Shown here piece after piece: positions 6,531-14,657 of a stretch of 25,309 nt of DNA. Below the pieces are notes generated by a model. That model did not search any database. It saw only the letters and a list, made by a program, of their open reading frames with translations, and was not told the origin of the DNA. Origin of the DNA: an uncultured bacterium (GTDB lineage Bacteria > Bacillota > Clostridia > Lachnospirales > Lachnospiraceae); NCBI GenBank assembly GCA_947088515.1, contig CAMUHA010000019.1, forward strand, positions 1 through 25,309, given 5' to 3'. Each line of letters opens with the position of its first letter. Position 1 is the stretch's first letter. The position numbers were made by a program, and so were the translations under genes.

Positions 6531-7613
6531 TTAATACATCAGATAATCTTCTGTGTCTGTTTTAATCACTTTACTAAATTCTGACACATCACTGGAAATC
6601 TTGTAATTTACTTCATTGTACAGCAATTCATGAAGCTTCACCACATTTTCCTCTAGCGAGGTAGGCACCACACAGGAGCCATTGGTTCCAATGGTTCCGC
6701 CATTTCTCATTCCCACAAAAGGAAAACCATCACTTACCGTCACTTTGTAATCGCCTATCATCCCCAGCACAGGCAGAATGTCTTTAATGTCCAGAGACGT
6801 CCTGACATTGGGAAAAACTGCGTTTAAAGCCTCTGTCAAAGTTCCGATTGAGGATGTCTTTCCCTTTTCCATCATGGCAACCAGTAAATCCCTCTGCCGC
6901 TGGGTACGCCGGAAATCATCCCCACCACCATAACGGATACGGCAGTAAGCCGTAGCCTGTAAACCGTTAAGTGTCTGTCTGCCTGCTTTGGTCACGGGCG
7001 TATATTCAATCCCCATCTCCGCCGCCATGGTGCTTTGATAGTTATTCAGATGGCTGATTTCCACTTCGGTAATCTCCATCTCCACACCACCAAGGGCATC
7101 TACCGCTTCCATCAGCCCTTCAAATCCCACAGTAATATAATCTGTCACATATAAATCTGTGTTTCTGTTAATCATCCCAATTGCCTGCTCTGGTCCTCCA
7201 AGCGCATAAGCCTTATTACATTTTCCATAAGCATCATTTCCCAAATTCAGGTAAGTGTCCCTGTATATGGAAACAAGACGTATCTCATGAGTGTCCATAT
7301 TGATGGAACAAATCATAATGGTATCGCTCCGGTTTCCCTTGCCAAGACTGCCATCTCTTGCATCCACTCCAAAAAAAGCCACGTTAAAAATGCCAGTATA
7401 TTCATTTTCCGCCCCAGACTGGGCAATATTCTGTATCTTTTCCTTGACTTCCGGATTAACAATGATATCTTCCTTGTCAATTACTACTTTTTCAGCCCCA
7501 TTTTTACTGTCAGTAGCGCGCAGTGTAATGTATAAAACGCAGGCCGCTGCCACCAGTACAACAATCTCCAAAATAAACAATGGAATATGCTTTACCCATT
7601 TCTTTTTATCCAT
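6531..7613 (-). CDS. LytR-CpsA-Psr (LCP) family cell-wall glycopolymer ligase
   Basis: This 360-aa protein has a short cytoplasmic N-terminus (MDKKKWVKH) and one membrane segment (about residues 11-29). The extracytoplasmic LCP domain includes FNVAFFGVDARDG, RSDTIMICSIN, VSIYRDTYLNL, KCNKAYALGG, VDALGGVEMEI and the late ATAYCRIRYGGGDDFRRTQRQRDLL segment with its conserved arginines and acidic residues. LCP enzymes transfer lipid-linked glycopolymers such as teichoic acids or capsule onto peptidoglycan. A GGAGG lies 5 nt before the ATG. It is a single-gene unit, with a promoter-like extended -10 upstream and a strong terminator downstream. Family assignment is firm; the polymer is unknown. Confidence 0.9.
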   Translation of the reverse strand: MDKKKWVKHIPLFILEIVVLVAAACVLYITLRATDSKNGAEKVVIDKEDIIVNPEVKEKIQNIAQSGAENEYTGIFNVAFFGVDARDGSLGKGNRSDTIMICSINMDTHEIRLVSIYRDTYLNLGNDAYGKCNKAYALGGPEQAIGMINRNTDLYVTDYITVGFEGLMEAVDALGGVEMEITEVEISHLNNYQSTMAAEMGIEYTPVTKAGRQTLNGLQATAYCRIRYGGGDDFRRTQRQRDLLVAMMEKGKTSSIGTLTEALNAVFPNVRTSLDIKDILPVLGMIGDYKVTVSDGFPFVGMRNGGTIGTNGSCVVPTSLEENVVKLHELLYNEVNYKISSDVSEFSKVIKTDTEDYLMY

Positions 7614-7766
7614 TTTTACCTCCGCATACCCCAGAGCCTATACGCATATTATAAATTTCATATGGGTATTATCTGCCTGTGATACCGCATCAATTGATGG
7701 TTTGAAAGTTCTGTACGTTTCCCGGTCTATTATGATTTATAGTCTTGTACAGACAAATCAAAGATT

Positions 7767-7775
7767 ATTTTACCA
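7767..7775 (-). promoter_or_regulatory. Extended -10 promoter for the LCP gene
   Basis: On the minus strand TGGTAAAAT matches the extended -10 form (TGnTAnnnT) in an AT-rich stretch. A weak -35-like TTGTGT or TTCAAA lies 15-20 nt upstream. The leader of about 150 nt between it and the LCP start contains no other feature I can identify. The same TGGTAAAAT occurs before pyrE. Confidence 0.45.
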
Positions 7776-7824
7776 CAAAAAGCTTTATTTGAACACAAAT
7801 TTTTAAAATTTTATTATAATTCTG

Positions 7825-9192
7825 TCATAAAAGGTCTATGGCTTCCCCTATATTTCTTACACCAATTATCCTGATTCCCTTAATTTCCTTTACGCTGTCC
7901 ATACATACGGAAGGGATAACACAGAGAGTAAATCCCAGCTTTTTTGCCTCCTGCACCCTTGCCTGTATCATGCTTACTCCCCGGACTTCACCGCTTAATC
8001 CCACTTCCCCCACAGCAATCATTTTGCTGTCTATCACTTTATTTTTAAAGCTGGAAACAAGAGCCATCGCAATTCCCAAGTCAGTTGCCGGCTCCTGTAT
8101 ACGAATTCCTCCTGCAATATTTACATAGGCATCGCAGTTCCCAAGGGACAGACCCAGACGTTTTTCCAGTACCGCAATCAGCAAATTCACTCTGTTAAAA
8201 TCAGTTCCTATGGTCTGACGCCTTGGAATGCCAAAGTTGGAATGACATACAAGAGCCTGTATTTCTATCAGCATGGGACGTGTGCCCTCCAGTGAACAGA
8301 CTACCACAGAACCGCTTGCCTCTTCCGGTTTCCCGCTTAGCATAAACTCCGAGGGGTTAAAAACTTCCTTAAGCCCGGAGGACGCCATCTCAAATACGCC
8401 AATTTCATTGGTAGCGCCAAATCTGTTCTTTACTCCTCTAAGAATCCGGTATGCTGCATATCTGTCTCCCTCAAAATAAAGTACCGTATCCACCATATGT
8501 TCCAGTACACGGGGTCCAGCCACAGTTCCTTCTTTGGTCACATGTCCCACAATAAAAATTGCAGTATTCAGTCCCTTGGCCAGCTGCAAAAATACACTGG
8601 TTGCCTCCCGTACCTGGGAAACGCTTCCCGGTGCGGAGGAAATGCTTTCATGGTACATAGTCTGAATAGAATCAATTACCACCACATCTGGTTTAGTTTG
8701 CCGGATAGTCTGCTCTATTGTCTCCAGACTGGTTTCACATAAAAGTTTCAAACAAGAGCCAAACTCTCCGATACGGTTGGCGCGGATTTTAATCTGTTTT
8801 AAAGACTCCTCCCCCGACACATACAGCACCTGCCGCTTATCTTCCGAAAGGTTTCTGCACACCTGCAGCAGCAATGTAGACTTTCCAATCCCCGGATCTC
8901 CTCCTACAAGCGTAAGAGAACCTCTTACCAGCCCTCCTCCTAATACCCTGTCCAATTCCTGCATGTGAGCGCTAATCCGGTCCTCTTCTTCCAGTGAAAT
9001 CTCTGAAAGCGCTGCCGGTTTATTTTTTTCACGGTCAGCTCCCCCATTGCTCTTTCCCTGACTGCCGCCTGTTATTTTTTCTTCCACAAAAGTATTCCAT
9101 TGACGGCATCCAGGACACTGTCCCAGCCATTTAGGGGACTCATGTCCACAGTTCTGACAGAAAAACACTGTGGTATTTTTTCCTTTTGCCAT
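7825..9192 (-). CDS. radA: DNA repair protein RadA (Sms)
   Basis: RadA is a RecA-related helicase that drives branch migration in recombinational repair. The 455-aa product starts MAKGKNTTVFFCQNCG and carries the N-terminal zinc finger CQNCG...CPGC. The RecA-like domain has Walker A GGDPGIGKSTLLLQ and Walker B VVVIDSIQTMY, followed by the RadA-specific KNRFG motif. A C-terminal Lon-like domain includes the segment DLGIAMALVSSFKNK. I used the ATG at 9192 because conserved sequence begins there. Formal in-frame starts at 9204 and 9243 add residues not seen in the family, although the AGGGG site lies closer to the 9204 codon. A terminator separates it from the gene upstream. Confidence 0.96.
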   Translation of the reverse strand: MAKGKNTTVFFCQNCGHESPKWLGQCPGCRQWNTFVEEKITGGSQGKSNGGADREKNKPAALSEISLEEEDRISAHMQELDRVLGGGLVRGSLTLVGGDPGIGKSTLLLQVCRNLSEDKRQVLYVSGEESLKQIKIRANRIGEFGSCLKLLCETSLETIEQTIRQTKPDVVVIDSIQTMYHESISSAPGSVSQVREATSVFLQLAKGLNTAIFIVGHVTKEGTVAGPRVLEHMVDTVLYFEGDRYAAYRILRGVKNRFGATNEIGVFEMASSGLKEVFNPSEFMLSGKPEEASGSVVVCSLEGTRPMLIEIQALVCHSNFGIPRRQTIGTDFNRVNLLIAVLEKRLGLSLGNCDAYVNIAGGIRIQEPATDLGIAMALVSSFKNKVIDSKMIAVGEVGLSGEVRGVSMIQARVQEAKKLGFTLCVIPSVCMDSVKEIKGIRIIGVRNIGEAIDLL

Positions 9193-9302
9193 TTTTATAA
9201 CCATACCCCTTTCCAAAGCCCTAAGACTTTGTGCGCAGCGCAAATCTCCAGATTAAAATTTTTCATTTTTATACCTGTTATTCTTTCTGATAAAACAGGA
9301 AA

Positions 9303-9328
9303 CTGCTGCAAATTTCACTTTGCAGCAG
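9303..9328 (-). terminator. Terminator after the 136-aa unknown gene
   Basis: A perfect 10-bp stem, CTGCTGCAAA with TTTGCAGCAG, encloses a 6-nt loop. On the minus strand it is followed by TTTCCTGTTTT. It lies 15 nt beyond the stop of the 136-aa gene and ends the gntR-clpC side before radA. Confidence 0.75.
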
Positions 9329-9342
9329 CCTCATGTAATCCC

Positions 9343-9753
9343 CTATTTGGTTATTCTGACACTTACTTCCTGAGTCTCTGCAAGCTCTACACCAATATTC
9401 AGCTTCCCCCCAAGATTTGTCTTCATTTTACCGATGCTCTTATCATCTACGAATACCTCGTATTCGGTATCCTCATTCAGCTCCAGTGTTATCTGTGCGT
9501 CTTCACTGCCTGATACCCGAAAGCTGATTTCCTCAGCGGTTTCCTTAAAATGGGCAACGCTTGTTCCGGGCACTGACCCATAAACAAACATTCCGTTTTT
9601 GGATAACCGGGTCATGGTCTTGAAGGTTTTGACCTTATACAAGTCCCCACAGTGCTCAAAGTCTATCTTTTTTGCCTTTTCTTCAAGCACATGATTTCCA
9701 AAACTGATTGTACCGTCTGCTTCTGAACGAAGTAATTCCTCAACAACAGCCAT
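9343..9753 (-). CDS. Conserved small beta-rich protein of unknown function
   Basis: This 136-aa soluble protein has AGGAGG 9 nt before its ATG. After a short acidic helix (MAVVEELLRSEADG) it reads as alternating strands: GTISFGNHVLEEKAKKIDF, GMFVYGSVPGTSVAHF, ITLELNEDTEYEVFVDD and VSVRITK. No catalytic motif stands out. Lachnospiraceae genomes carry similar proteins beside clpC and radA, some labelled 'endosialidase'. I see nothing that supports an enzymatic role. It lies 101 nt downstream of clpC in the same direction, with a weak -10-like TATACT in the gap, so it may have its own promoter. It ends in a clear terminator. Confidence 0.7.
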   Translation of the reverse strand: MAVVEELLRSEADGTISFGNHVLEEKAKKIDFEHCGDLYKVKTFKTMTRLSKNGMFVYGSVPGTSVAHFKETAEEISFRVSGSEDAQITLELNEDTEYEVFVDDKSIGKMKTNLGGKLNIGVELAETQEVSVRITK

Positions 9754-9854
9754 TTCTTATGTCCTCCTGCTACCATTTTGTTACTCTGCTGGTTATTGAT
9801 AGTATAATATATTTTGGCTCCGAAATCTATAGAAAAAATAAGAAGAAATTTATA

Positions 9855-12299
9855 TTATTTCACCTCAAAGCAGACCTGCTCTTTACGGTATCCTGCCGTT
9901 ACAGTATCTCCCGCTTTTACCTTACCTTCCAGAATTTCTTCTGCCAAATGGTCCTCCACCACACTCTGTAAAGCCCGCTTTAACGGCCGTGCGCCCATTT
10001 TATCATCCGCGTATTTTGTAACAATATGCTCCTTTAAGGCATTGCTTACTGACAGCTTAATCTGCATCTGCTTCCGGCATCTTTCCGCCAGATTTTCACT
10101 AAGCAAATTGATAATATCGTGCATTTCTTTTGAGCCTAACTGTTGGAATACCATGATTTCATCAATACGGTTGATAAATTCTGGTTTAAAGAGTTTCTTT
10201 ACCTCCTCCATCACACCAGCTTTCATCTTCTCATAATCCTGTTCCTTTGAGGTTTCCATGGAAAATCCCAGATTCTTTGGCGCTACAATCCTCTGGGCGC
10301 CAGCATTGGAAGTCATAATGAGTATGGTATTCTTAAAACTCACTTTCCGTCCCTTGGAATCAGTAATATGGCCATCATCCAGCACCTGCAAAAGTACATT
10401 GAACACATCTGGGTGCGCCTTCTCAATTTCATCAAAAAGCACCACGGAATAAGGGTTTTTCCTGATTTTCTCACTGAGCTGTCCACCCTCTTCAAATCCC
10501 ACATATCCGGGAGGCGACCCAATCATCTTGGATACAGAATGCCCCTCCATATATTCGGACATATCCACACGGATTAAAGCATTTTCTGTGCCAAACATAG
10601 CTTCTGCCAGTGCCTTGCTTAGCTCTGTTTTTCCCACACCGGTAGGTCCAAGGAAAAGAAAGGAGCCTATAGGCCTGTGAGGGTCCTGCAATCCCACACG
10701 GCCTCTTCTGATGGCTTTAGACACAGCCGTAACCGCCGCTTCCTGTCCAATCACACGTTTGTGCAGTATTTTTTCTAACTTTAAAAGACGTTCACTTTCT
10801 TTTTCTGTAAGTTTCTTTACCGGCACCTTCGTCCAGGAGGCTACTACTTCTGCAATTTCATTTTCTCCCACAATAAAACTGTTCTCTACCTGGTTTTTAC
10901 GGTTTTTCTCTCTTGCCCTGTCATATTTTTTGATTAGTTTCTCCTGCTCGACCCTGATTTGTGCCGCCTGTTCCAAATCTTGGGTTTTCAGGCATTCTTC
11001 CATTTCTCCATCCATCTCCGAAATCCGCTGCTGCATTTCTTTTAAATTTGCAGGTGTATGCATATTTTTCAGCCGTACAGCCGCCGCTGCCTCGTCAATT
11101 AAATCAATGGCTTTATCGGGCAGATTTCTGTCATTAATATAGCGTTCCGACAACTGGACCGCTGCAGCAATCGCTTCCTGAGTAATTGTCACCTTGTGAT
11201 GCTCCTCATATTTGGCGGAAACTCCTTTTAGGATTTCCACTGCTTCTTCTATGGTAGGCTCCTCCACATATACTGACTGGAAACGCCTCTCCAGTGCAGC
11301 ATCTCTTTCCACATATTTGTGATATTCCGCCACAGTAGTAGCCCCAATCAGCTGCAGTTCCCCTCTTGCAAGGGAAGGTTTTAAAATATTGGATGCGTCA
11401 ATCGCTCCCTCTGCGCCTCCTGCACCGATAATGGTGTGCATTTCGTCCAGAAAAAGAATAACATTTCCATCCTCCTGCACCTCCCGGATAACCTTTTTAA
11501 TTCTCTCTTCAAATTCTCCACGGTATTTGGAGCCTGCTACCATTCCTGACAAATCCAGGGTAAGCAGCCTTTTATTCTGGACCGTAAAGGGTACTTCCCC
11601 TGACACAATCCGAAGAGCAAGACCTTCCACCACAGCAGTTTTCCCGACTCCCGGCTCCCCAATCAGGCAGGGATTGTTTTTGGTTCTGCGGCTTAATATT
11701 TCTATCACACGCTTAATTTCATTTTTCCTGCCAATTACCGGGTCCAGTCTGCCTGCTGCTGCAAGCGCTGTTAAATCCCTGCTGTACTGCTCAAGAGCAG
11801 ATGTCTGTCTGCCTTTCCGGTTTTGTTTTTTCCCCAAGTCCTCTTTATAGAGACTTCCATCCTCTCCCATGGCAATTAAAGTATCTGCATAAATCCTTTG
11901 AACTGACATGCCAATGGTATTTAAAAGTCTTACAGCAACATTTTCTCCCTCTTTTAGCAGTGCAAGAAGAATGTGCTCTGTTCCGGTTGCCTCAGCTCCA
12001 AAGCGGTCTGCCTGTCTGTGGGATTCATCCAACACCTTCCGCGCTCTTGGGGAATACCCTTCTTTTTCTTTTACGGCAACTGCTGCCTCCGGCATAATCA
12101 GCTCCCGTATCATGTCCATTATTTTTTCTTCATCAGCGCCGTTTCCCTTAAGAACCCTGGCGGCCACTCCTGTATTTTCCTTTAGCAAACCTACAAGAAT
12201 ATGCTCTGTTCCCACATAACCCGTCCGCATTCTTGATGCCGTCTTCTCTGCAAGTAACAATGCTGTTTTTGCTTTGTCTGTAAAACCACCTGGCTGCAT
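9855..12299 (-). CDS. clpC: ATP-dependent Clp protease ATP-binding subunit ClpC
   Basis: ClpC is a AAA+ unfoldase that feeds substrates to ClpP in protein quality control and stress. The start at 12299 follows GGAGGAG with 6 nt spacing; the in-frame codon at 12335 lies inside gntR. The 814-aa product has a double Clp_N domain (residues about 1-145), AAA-1 with Walker A GEPGVGKTAVVEG near 214, and a UVR-like middle segment (MEECLKTQDLEQAAQIRVEQE). AAA-2 follows, with GPTGVGKTELSKALAE, FDEIEKAHPDVF and the C-terminal D2-small domain. The middle segment is the ClpC type, short compared with ClpB. It forms an operon with the GntR regulator just upstream. Confidence 0.95.
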   Translation of the reverse strand: MQPGGFTDKAKTALLLAEKTASRMRTGYVGTEHILVGLLKENTGVAARVLKGNGADEEKIMDMIRELIMPEAAVAVKEKEGYSPRARKVLDESHRQADRFGAEATGTEHILLALLKEGENVAVRLLNTIGMSVQRIYADTLIAMGEDGSLYKEDLGKKQNRKGRQTSALEQYSRDLTALAAAGRLDPVIGRKNEIKRVIEILSRRTKNNPCLIGEPGVGKTAVVEGLALRIVSGEVPFTVQNKRLLTLDLSGMVAGSKYRGEFEERIKKVIREVQEDGNVILFLDEMHTIIGAGGAEGAIDASNILKPSLARGELQLIGATTVAEYHKYVERDAALERRFQSVYVEEPTIEEAVEILKGVSAKYEEHHKVTITQEAIAAAVQLSERYINDRNLPDKAIDLIDEAAAAVRLKNMHTPANLKEMQQRISEMDGEMEECLKTQDLEQAAQIRVEQEKLIKKYDRAREKNRKNQVENSFIVGENEIAEVVASWTKVPVKKLTEKESERLLKLEKILHKRVIGQEAAVTAVSKAIRRGRVGLQDPHRPIGSFLFLGPTGVGKTELSKALAEAMFGTENALIRVDMSEYMEGHSVSKMIGSPPGYVGFEEGGQLSEKIRKNPYSVVLFDEIEKAHPDVFNVLLQVLDDGHITDSKGRKVSFKNTILIMTSNAGAQRIVAPKNLGFSMETSKEQDYEKMKAGVMEEVKKLFKPEFINRIDEIMVFQQLGSKEMHDIINLLSENLAERCRKQMQIKLSVSNALKEHIVTKYADDKMGARPLKRALQSVVEDHLAEEILEGKVKAGDTVTAGYRKEQVCFEVK

Positions 12300-12300
12300 G

Positions 12301-12675
12301 TTAGGCTCCTCCAAATTCTTCATATATTTCATCAATCATTCTGTGAGCTTCTTCACAGGAAACCCCTTTACATATACCTTTTGCAAGAATGACCCGCAAA
12401 TCCCCATCCATCTCTTCCAATGCTCTTAGTTTATCCACATCCAGTGCAATTACTGCACCCTTTCTTCTGTCCACTTTTACAAAGCCTTCCTGTTTTAGTA
12501 CTGTGTAAGCTTTATTTACCGTGTGCATATTGATGCCAATGTCATCTGCCAGCTGCCGCACAGAAGGCAGGGTATCTCCTTCCTGAATTTTCGCAGTGGC
12601 TATACCAAGGATAATCTGATTGCGAAGCTGCTGGTAAAGAGCCTCTCCACTGTTAAAGTCTATTTCAATAATCAT
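12301..12675 (-). CDS. GntR-family regulator (YhcF/YtrA type) upstream of clpC
   Basis: This 124-aa protein starts at the ATG at 12675 (AAAGGA 7 nt upstream). The in-frame start at 12762 adds non-conserved residues. The winged-helix GntR domain begins SGEALYQQLRNQI, with LPSVRQLADDIGINMHTVNKAYTVLKQEGFVKVDRRKG as the helix-turn-helix and wing. Only about 45 residues follow, so there is no large effector domain. This short layout is the YtrA/YhcF subgroup. The stop is 1 nt from clpC's start, so the two are co-expressed. Clostridia and bacilli often place ctsR-mcsA-mcsB ahead of clpC. Here those are absent and this regulator takes the position, suggesting it may control clpC. Confidence 0.88.
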   Translation of the reverse strand: MIIEIDFNSGEALYQQLRNQIILGIATAKIQEGDTLPSVRQLADDIGINMHTVNKAYTVLKQEGFVKVDRRKGAVIALDVDKLRALEEMDGDLRVILAKGICKGVSCEEAHRMIDEIYEEFGGA

Positions 12676-12730
12676 GTGTGCATCCTTTCTTTCCACGTAA
12701 GCCAAACCAGCACAAGGGTTTATGACTTTA

Positions 12731-12813
12731 TGAAAGTTCCTGAAAGCATGCTTGGAAAACACCTGCGCACTCTTTGCGACAAGTATTTCTTGGACACGCC
12801 CCAGGAACTTTCA
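12731..12813. repeat. 83-nt element bounded by perfect 12-nt inverted repeats
   Basis: TGAAAGTTCCTG (12731-12742) and CAGGAACTTTCA (12802-12813) are exact inverted repeats around 59 nt. Just inside the left arm is the 10-bp palindrome AAGCATGCTT (12744-12753). The element fills the gap between the SH3 gene's stop (12817) and the gntR start (12675). It could be an intrinsic terminator, an operator or folded 5' leader for gntR-clpC, or a small mobile repeat. On the minus strand no T-run follows it, which makes a plain terminator less likely. Confidence 0.55.
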
Positions 12814-12816
12814 GTT

Positions 12817-14187
12817 TTACAAATCTTTGTCATCCATATTTAAAAATTCAAACTCAAATTCATCATCTTCCACCAGGAAATTCTGTGGTTTTCTGGATGC
12901 TGCCTTTTTGACAGGTTCCTTTTTTTCCGCCGCATGAAGTTCTTTTTCTCCCTTCGGTCTGGACTGCACAGGTTTTTCCTGACTTCTTACAGTTCTTTCC
13001 TGCCCCTGGGCAGAAGCGCTCTTTTTCTTTTTCACCGGAGCAGGCTCTTCCTCTTCCTCCTCCACCCGTCTTCTGGTCTTTTTCCTTACAGGCGCCGGTT
13101 CTTCCTCCTCTTCTTCCTCTTCTTCATCCTCATAGTCATCATAATAAAGCTCTCTGATTTTAAATAAGAGGATAGTCAGAACAATAAATAATATAACAAT
13201 AACCACAGCAAGCACAATGATAATAATCTTGCCTTTATCTATCTGGTCCTGAAGCTTCTGGCTGTTCTCATTTGCAACATTCACCACATTGAGAAGCTCT
13301 CCCAGCTTCTGTCTGTTACTGTTGATGTTGTCATAAAGATAATATTCAAATTCCCCTGCTTCGTTTTGGGCATACACAATTTCATAGTCATTATGCTCTT
13401 CCACAGGTGCAGGCTGCTGTTCCCCTCCTTCAGGGTTCTCTCCGCCTTCTCCTCCGCCTTCAGGGTTTTCCCCTCCTTCCGGGTTTTCTCCTTCCCCTCC
13501 GGCTTCCAGATTTTCTCCGCCTTCCGGATTTGTATTTTCTCCGCCGCCTTCACCAGCTGCTGCTCCAAGCACTACTAAATCTGATCTTACATAACCTTCC
13601 ACCGCTTTATTGTTATAGTTACAGGTTATTTGATACCATTTATTTCCAGAATTGTCAGTTGCCTCACCAACTAAGGTAATTGCAGTCCCGCTGGGGAGAG
13701 ATGCCACTGTATCATGTTTGGTGGATGCCCCTGACCGCACTCTTGCATTATTACCGGATTTAACAGTAGCCTGCTGCTCTCCTATGGCAGTGGGTACTGT
13801 GTCTGCCGGTTTGCTTCCGCCTCCTCCGGACGAGTTATCAGATGTTGTCTGACCGGAAGTTTCGCTTATAGGAATATTGGCGCTGGTTTCCACCAAATCT
13901 CCCCTGATATAACCATAGCCGCCGCCTGAGACGGCAACTTTATACCAGACGGTGCCTCCGCTGTCCTTAGCTGCTCCTAAAATATCAATTACTTTTCCCT
14001 TCACTGTGCTGCCTACCACTTCGCTGTCCGTACTTGCCTGGGCACGGATTTTGGCAGTTTCAGCAATCACCTTTCCTTCTGCGGCAAAACATGAGATTGC
14101 GGCCATACAAAATACGCTGGCGGCCATCACCATCCCTGCCAGTCCCTTTTTCCAACTACTAAACTTTTTCACAATGTTCTTCCTCAT
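12817..14187 (-). CDS. Membrane-anchored bacterial SH3-domain protein with acidic tail
   Basis: This 456-aa protein has a signal peptide (about residues 1-36, cleavage after CFA-A). Two bacterial SH3 (SH3_3/YgiM) domains lie at about 38-101 and 137-206; both have the 'ARIRSGAST...V..L..G' pattern and end GYI/VRxDLV. A Glu-Gly-Asn-Pro low-complexity stretch at 211-256 acts as a spacer. A membrane helix lies at 320-344. The cytoplasmic tail alternates runs of Glu with Lys/Arg clusters and ends in an acidic EFEFEF segment. SH3b domains usually bind cell-wall peptides, so this would be a wall-sensing or anchoring protein with its tail inside. Its ATG overlaps the stop of the zinc-ribbon gene (ATGA). 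The partner of the tail is unknown. Confidence 0.8.
   Translation of the reverse strand: MRKNIVKKFSSWKKGLAGMVMAASVFCMAAISCFAAEGKVIAETAKIRAQASTDSEVVGSTVKGKVIDILGAAKDSGGTVWYKVAVSGGGYGYIRGDLVETSANIPISETSGQTTSDNSSGGGGSKPADTVPTAIGEQQATVKSGNNARVRSGASTKHDTVASLPSGTAITLVGEATDNSGNKWYQITCNYNNKAVEGYVRSDLVVLGAAAGEGGGENTNPEGGENLEAGGEGENPEGGENPEGGGEGGENPEGGEQQPAPVEEHNDYEIVYAQNEAGEFEYYLYDNINSNRQKLGELLNVVNVANENSQKLQDQIDKGKIIIIVLAVVIVILFIVLTILLFKIRELYYDDYEDEEEEEEEEEPAPVRKKTRRRVEEEEEEPAPVKKKKSASAQGQERTVRSQEKPVQSRPKGEKELHAAEKKEPVKKAASRKPQNFLVEDDEFEFEFLNMDDKDL
13420..13557 (-). repeat. In-gene EGGENP low-complexity repeat
   Basis: Degenerate tandem units coding for variants of Glu-Gly-Gly-Glu-Asn-Pro lie between the second SH3 domain and the membrane region of the SH3 protein. 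On the plus strand they appear as repeated CTCCGCCTTC/AGGGTTTTC blocks. Such repeats may vary in copy number between strains. Confidence 0.7.
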
Positions 14188-14642
14188 CTTTCTCTCTTAT
14201 AACGTTTGCTTCCCTTATCTCCCATTTCAAGTTCATAACCGCTAAGACCCTGTTGTCTTTCTTTCCTCGCCTGTTCTTCCACCTTCCTGTGATATGCTTC
14301 CTCACATTTATGGCACAGACGTCCGCTTTTAATCTCTATTCCGCAGCTTTCACAGCGTAGGAAACCTCCCCTGCTTTCTATCACCTCAAAACGGTTTTCC
14401 TTTATCATTTCCCGGATGGATTTATGCGAAACGTCCGTTGCGCTGGATATCTCAGCAACATTGGCTCCCCTGTGATGTTCCAGATAATTGCGCACTTTTC
14501 CGTAATCATCATATTCCACTCCGCCGCATTCCTCGCACTTGTATTCACCAATCCCGCGATATACCAAAATGCCGCCGCATTTCTGGCATATGGTCGGTCT
14601 TGCTAAATCCCTTGAGAACATATTCCGCATTTTCTCAGCCAT
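14184..14642 (-). CDS. Zinc-ribbon / helix-turn-helix protein, YvyF (TIGR03826)-like
   Basis: The 152-aa protein has four CxxC knuckles: CQKCGG and CEECGG near the N-terminus, and CESCG and CHKCEE near residue 100-115, giving two zinc ribbons. Between them lies a helix-turn-helix-like segment (VAEISSATDVSHKSIREMIKENRFEV). This ribbon-HTH-ribbon order resembles the flagellar-operon protein YvyF/TIGR03826, although no flagellar gene is nearby. The start at 14642 has GGTGGG about 8 nt upstream; a GTG at 14651 is too close to that site. It follows purD by 15 nt and is coupled to the SH3 gene by an ATGA overlap, so it is co-transcribed with the purine genes. A regulatory or adaptor role is inferred. 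Confidence 0.7.
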   Translation of the reverse strand: MAEKMRNMFSRDLARPTICQKCGGILVYRGIGEYKCEECGGVEYDDYGKVRNYLEHHRGANVAEISSATDVSHKSIREMIKENRFEVIESRGGFLRCESCGIEIKSGRLCHKCEEAYHRKVEEQARKERQQGLSGYELEMGDKGSKRYKRER

Positions 14643-14657
14643 GTCTAACACCCACCT

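Noticed and set aside
9246..9296. CCTGTT...AACAGG inverted repeat upstream of radA
   Set aside because: Only 6-nt arms with a long loop and a weak -10; not enough to call an operator.
10340..12219. Numerous short plus-strand and alternate frames inside clpC
   Set aside because: ClpC is continuous and well conserved there; the others have no motifs and no ribosome binding sites.
12676..12820. Possible GntR operator like the TTGTAC palindrome at 23489
   Set aside because: No GTAC-containing palindrome occurs before gntR-clpC, so I do not link that regulator to the lipoprotein operator.
13281..13578. Overlapping frames in the SH3 protein's repeat region
   Set aside because: They arise from the EGGENP-coding repeats read in other frames and lack start signals.
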